64,000 bases of DNA from Tigheibacillus halophilus (GTDB lineage: Bacteria > Bacillota > Bacilli > Bacillales > Amphibacillaceae): the NCBI RefSeq assembly GCF_042683165.1, contig NZ_JBHUIZ010000018.1, positions 124,001 through 188,000 of the forward strand, written 5' to 3'. The translations under genes and the position numbers were made by a program. Under the pieces are notes generated by a model. That model was not told the DNA's origin and did not search any database. It was given only the letters and a program-made list of their open reading frames with translations. This document shows positions 62,352-64,000 of this stretch, one piece after another (position 1 is the first letter of the stretch; each line of letters starts with the position of its first letter).

Positions 62352-63005
62352 GTGATACAATTACAATTGCTGCAAAAAATCGGTGTCTTGGCAATCAGTG
62401 TCTTGCTGGGATATGCTTACTATTTTTTTATGAGTGAAGAAAAAAAACAGTTCAAATGGAAAAATGGGAACTTGCTTGTTTCCCAGTTGATGAATTTTAT
62501 CATTTGTCTATGGATAAGCAAAGTGCTGATACATGTGCGGACATTTTTTCATGACCCGCTGGCAGTTTTGGCGTACCCAAGTGATGCAAAAGCATTCTAC
62601 ATGGCAAACGGCTTGATGCTTATGTATATCCTATGGCTGTCGGGCAGAAAAAAATGGCAGACAATGTCATTCATGCCAGTTTTTGTGCCTGCTTTTTTGG
62701 CTGCTTCTTTTATATTTGAATGCATACAAATCTTGACGAAGCAGCAATATCGTTGGGAGTATGCGTCTATATTGCTTTTGTTAATATTAGCGCATCTCTT
62801 CCTTCATGAACGAATCAAAGCCAATGTGCTGTTATCAGTGCTCATGACTTGCTGGAGTATTGGACAGCTTTTGTTGCTTCTAATCAATCCATATGCAACG
62901 ATTTTCGGCTTCGTCATCTCCGGTTGGTATTTCGGTTTGACGGCAGCTGTTTCAGGCCTTCTAACTATTTACTATGCGTGGACAGCGCTTGATAAACATG
63001 ATTGA
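62352..63005 (+). CDS. Membrane protein next to a ResA-like thioredoxin
   Basis: The 217-residue protein has about six membrane segments (near residues 6-26, 44-62, 85-100, 108-125, 138-152, 160-178, 184-210) and no CxxC pair, so it is not CcdA. It starts at GTG with GGAGG 5 bases upstream. It is followed, after 220 bp, by a thiol-disulfide protein and a further membrane gene; a shared role in envelope redox chemistry is only a suggestion. Confidence 0.7.
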   Translation: MIQLQLLQKIGVLAISVLLGYAYYFFMSEEKKQFKWKNGNLLVSQLMNFIICLWISKVLIHVRTFFHDPLAVLAYPSDAKAFYMANGLMLMYILWLSGRKKWQTMSFMPVFVPAFLAASFIFECIQILTKQQYRWEYASILLLLILAHLFLHERIKANVLLSVLMTCWSIGQLLLLLINPYATIFGFVISGWYFGLTAAVSGLLTIYYAWTALDKHD

Positions 63006-63228
63006 ACCGAAAAGATTACAATCGATAAACCTTTTATAGAAACTTATACTGCCACCGCAGTGATTTGCCCCGATGTAGCGGATAAGCATCGTTGGAATCA
63101 CTTTATCAATGGTTAACGGAAAAACCGTCACAGAATGAGATTGCTGTGATTGCAAATCAAGGCATGCGATTATATGATAAGAGTAGTTTTGGCAACAATA
63201 GTGGCGGCGATCTGGATGGAGGTTGAAG

Positions 63229-63780
63229 ATGAAAAAAATAATCATCGGTATTATTTTGCTCGCCATGTTCGGCTGGGCGATATATAGCTTTACGAATGAT
63301 AAGAAACAAGAGGAGCAAGCGAACCAGGATTCAGCCAAGTCTGCGCAGCAGAAGGATGTTGGCCTGGAAAAAGGGCAGTATGCGCCAGATTTCAAGCTGA
63401 AAAATATGAAAGGCAAAGAAGTGAAACTATCAGATTATAAAGGTAAAAAAGTATTGTTGAACTTCTGGGCCACCTGGTGTCCGCCATGTCGTTCGGAAAT
63501 TCCTGATCTGGAAAAATTTCACCAGGAATCAGATGTCACCGTACTTGGTGTAGATTCCCTTTCTCAAGAAAGGAATGTGACTGCGGTTTCCGAATTTATC
63601 AAGGAATTTGATATGACATATCCGGTCTTGAAAGATAAAGACGGGTTGATTATCGGTCTGTATCAAGTGCAATCATATCCTACTACCTATCTGATCGACT
63701 CGAAAGGACGCATTTCAAATATAGCTGTGGGGCCGTTGAACTATGAACAAATGGTTCAGGCCTTTGAAACTATGGAATGA
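63229..63780 (+). CDS. Membrane-anchored thiol-disulfide oxidoreductase (ResA/TlpA type)
   Basis: The 183-residue protein has one N-terminal anchor (residues 4-20), a linker, and a TlpA-like thioredoxin fold with the active site WCPPC (Cys84, Cys87), and the cis-proline region SYPTTYLID. Such proteins reduce disulfides outside the membrane, for cytochrome c maturation (ResA) or spore cortex formation (StoA). Which one applies is not clear. The ATG at 63229 follows GGAGG. Confidence 0.9.
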   Translation: MKKIIIGIILLAMFGWAIYSFTNDKKQEEQANQDSAKSAQQKDVGLEKGQYAPDFKLKNMKGKEVKLSDYKGKKVLLNFWATWCPPCRSEIPDLEKFHQESDVTVLGVDSLSQERNVTAVSEFIKEFDMTYPVLKDKDGLIIGLYQVQSYPTTYLIDSKGRISNIAVGPLNYEQMVQAFETME

Positions 63781-63820
63781 CCATGCTGTTCGCATGTGAG
63801 AAAAATATGGGGGTAGGAGA

Positions 63821-64000
63821 ATGAATCTGAAGTTTTATATTTATCAAATCATTGCTGTCGGTATTATCTGGTGCGGCATGGCGTTCTTTTTTGATAAAAT
63901 GGATGAGGTGAGCCGGATCGTGTTTTATGCGGTAACCTCCTGGTTGCTGTTTCTGGCAGTCCTCTTGATAAAAATGATTATCAGAAGAAAAAAACAAGAT
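63821..64000 (+). CDS. Membrane protein, N-terminal part (runs off the window)
   Basis: Sixty codons are visible without a stop. They encode two hydrophobic segments (IIAVGIIWCGMAFFF and VFYAVTSWLLFLAVLLI) and end in a basic loop. TAGGAGA precedes the ATG. It lies 40 bp after the ResA-like gene and may be co-transcribed. I recognise no family. Confidence 0.65.
   Translation, partial: MNLKFYIYQIIAVGIIWCGMAFFFDKMDEVSRIVFYAVTSWLLFLAVLLIKMIIRRKKQD

Noticed and set aside
1..64000. tRNA, rRNA, CRISPR arrays, insertion sequences or prophage
   Set aside because: I looked for cloverleaf/CCA ends, evenly spaced repeats, transposase motifs and phage genes and found none. The only repeats of note are the two copies in the his operon and the short operator-like elements.

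Overview
The window reads as chromosomal DNA of a Gram-positive, low-to-mid GC, endospore-forming and probably salt-tolerant member of the Bacillaceae (Terribacillus/Oceanobacillus/Virgibacillus-like). The evidence is strong AGGAGG-type ribosome binding sites, many TTG and GTG starts, a YfhE-type small protein, an OpuC-type osmolyte transporter, a GbsR-type regulator, a HisZ-dependent short HisG, and a PRD antiterminator with its RNA target. I saw no rRNA, tRNA, CRISPR array, prophage or transposase. The genus is inferred from gene content, not from any marker gene.

Layout: 1-0.5 kb is the end of a class A beta-lactamase. 0.6-3.2 kb holds a quinone oxidoreductase divergent from a MarR regulator, with two matching operators, and a frameshifted alpha/beta hydrolase. 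3.4-5.3 kb is a DinG-family helicase. 5.4-15.4 kb is mainly oxidoreductases on the minus strand: a berberine-bridge-type flavoenzyme, an aldehyde dehydrogenase, a GMC flavoprotein with its Tat-exported small subunit, and an HpaB-type hydroxylase. 15.6-18.2 kb carries several small proteins, an RNase HI-like gene and a LigB-type dioxygenase.

18.3-27.0 kb is the most coherent accessory block. It has an OpuC-type uptake system (opuCA-CB-CC-CD) divergent from a GbsR-like regulator, which is followed by a BKACE enzyme, L-carnitine dehydrogenase and a hotdog thioesterase. Together these would import carnitine and convert it to glycine betaine, releasing acetoacetate. 27-42 kb is mixed: a D-threonine-aldolase-like enzyme, a YtcJ-type amidohydrolase with a possible leader peptide, an Asp-box propeller protein paired with a membrane protein, DinB, YjgB-like, RNase H, MBL-fold, EndoIII-like, a GabD-like dehydrogenase, an acetyltransferase and DUF4177 genes. 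It ends in a candidate structured small RNA near 41.9 kb.

42.0-44.5 kb has pdxS divergent from a PdxR/MocR regulator. 44.7-52.5 kb is a complete minus-strand histidine operon hisZ-G-D-B-H-A-F-IE-C, with hisJ divergent. It is interrupted between hisB and hisH by two near-identical copies of a palindromic repeat, and hisB appears to start at a non-standard ATC codon. 53.7-55.1 kb holds CheW and EAL genes, then a decayed tspO. 55.8-57.5 kb pairs an Fpg/Nei glycosylase with an endonuclease IV-like protein. 57.7-60.8 kb is a sugar PTS locus (EIIA, PRD antiterminator, EIICB) behind an RNA antiterminator/terminator switch. 61-64 kb ends with an HTH protein, CutC, membrane proteins and a ResA-like thioredoxin.
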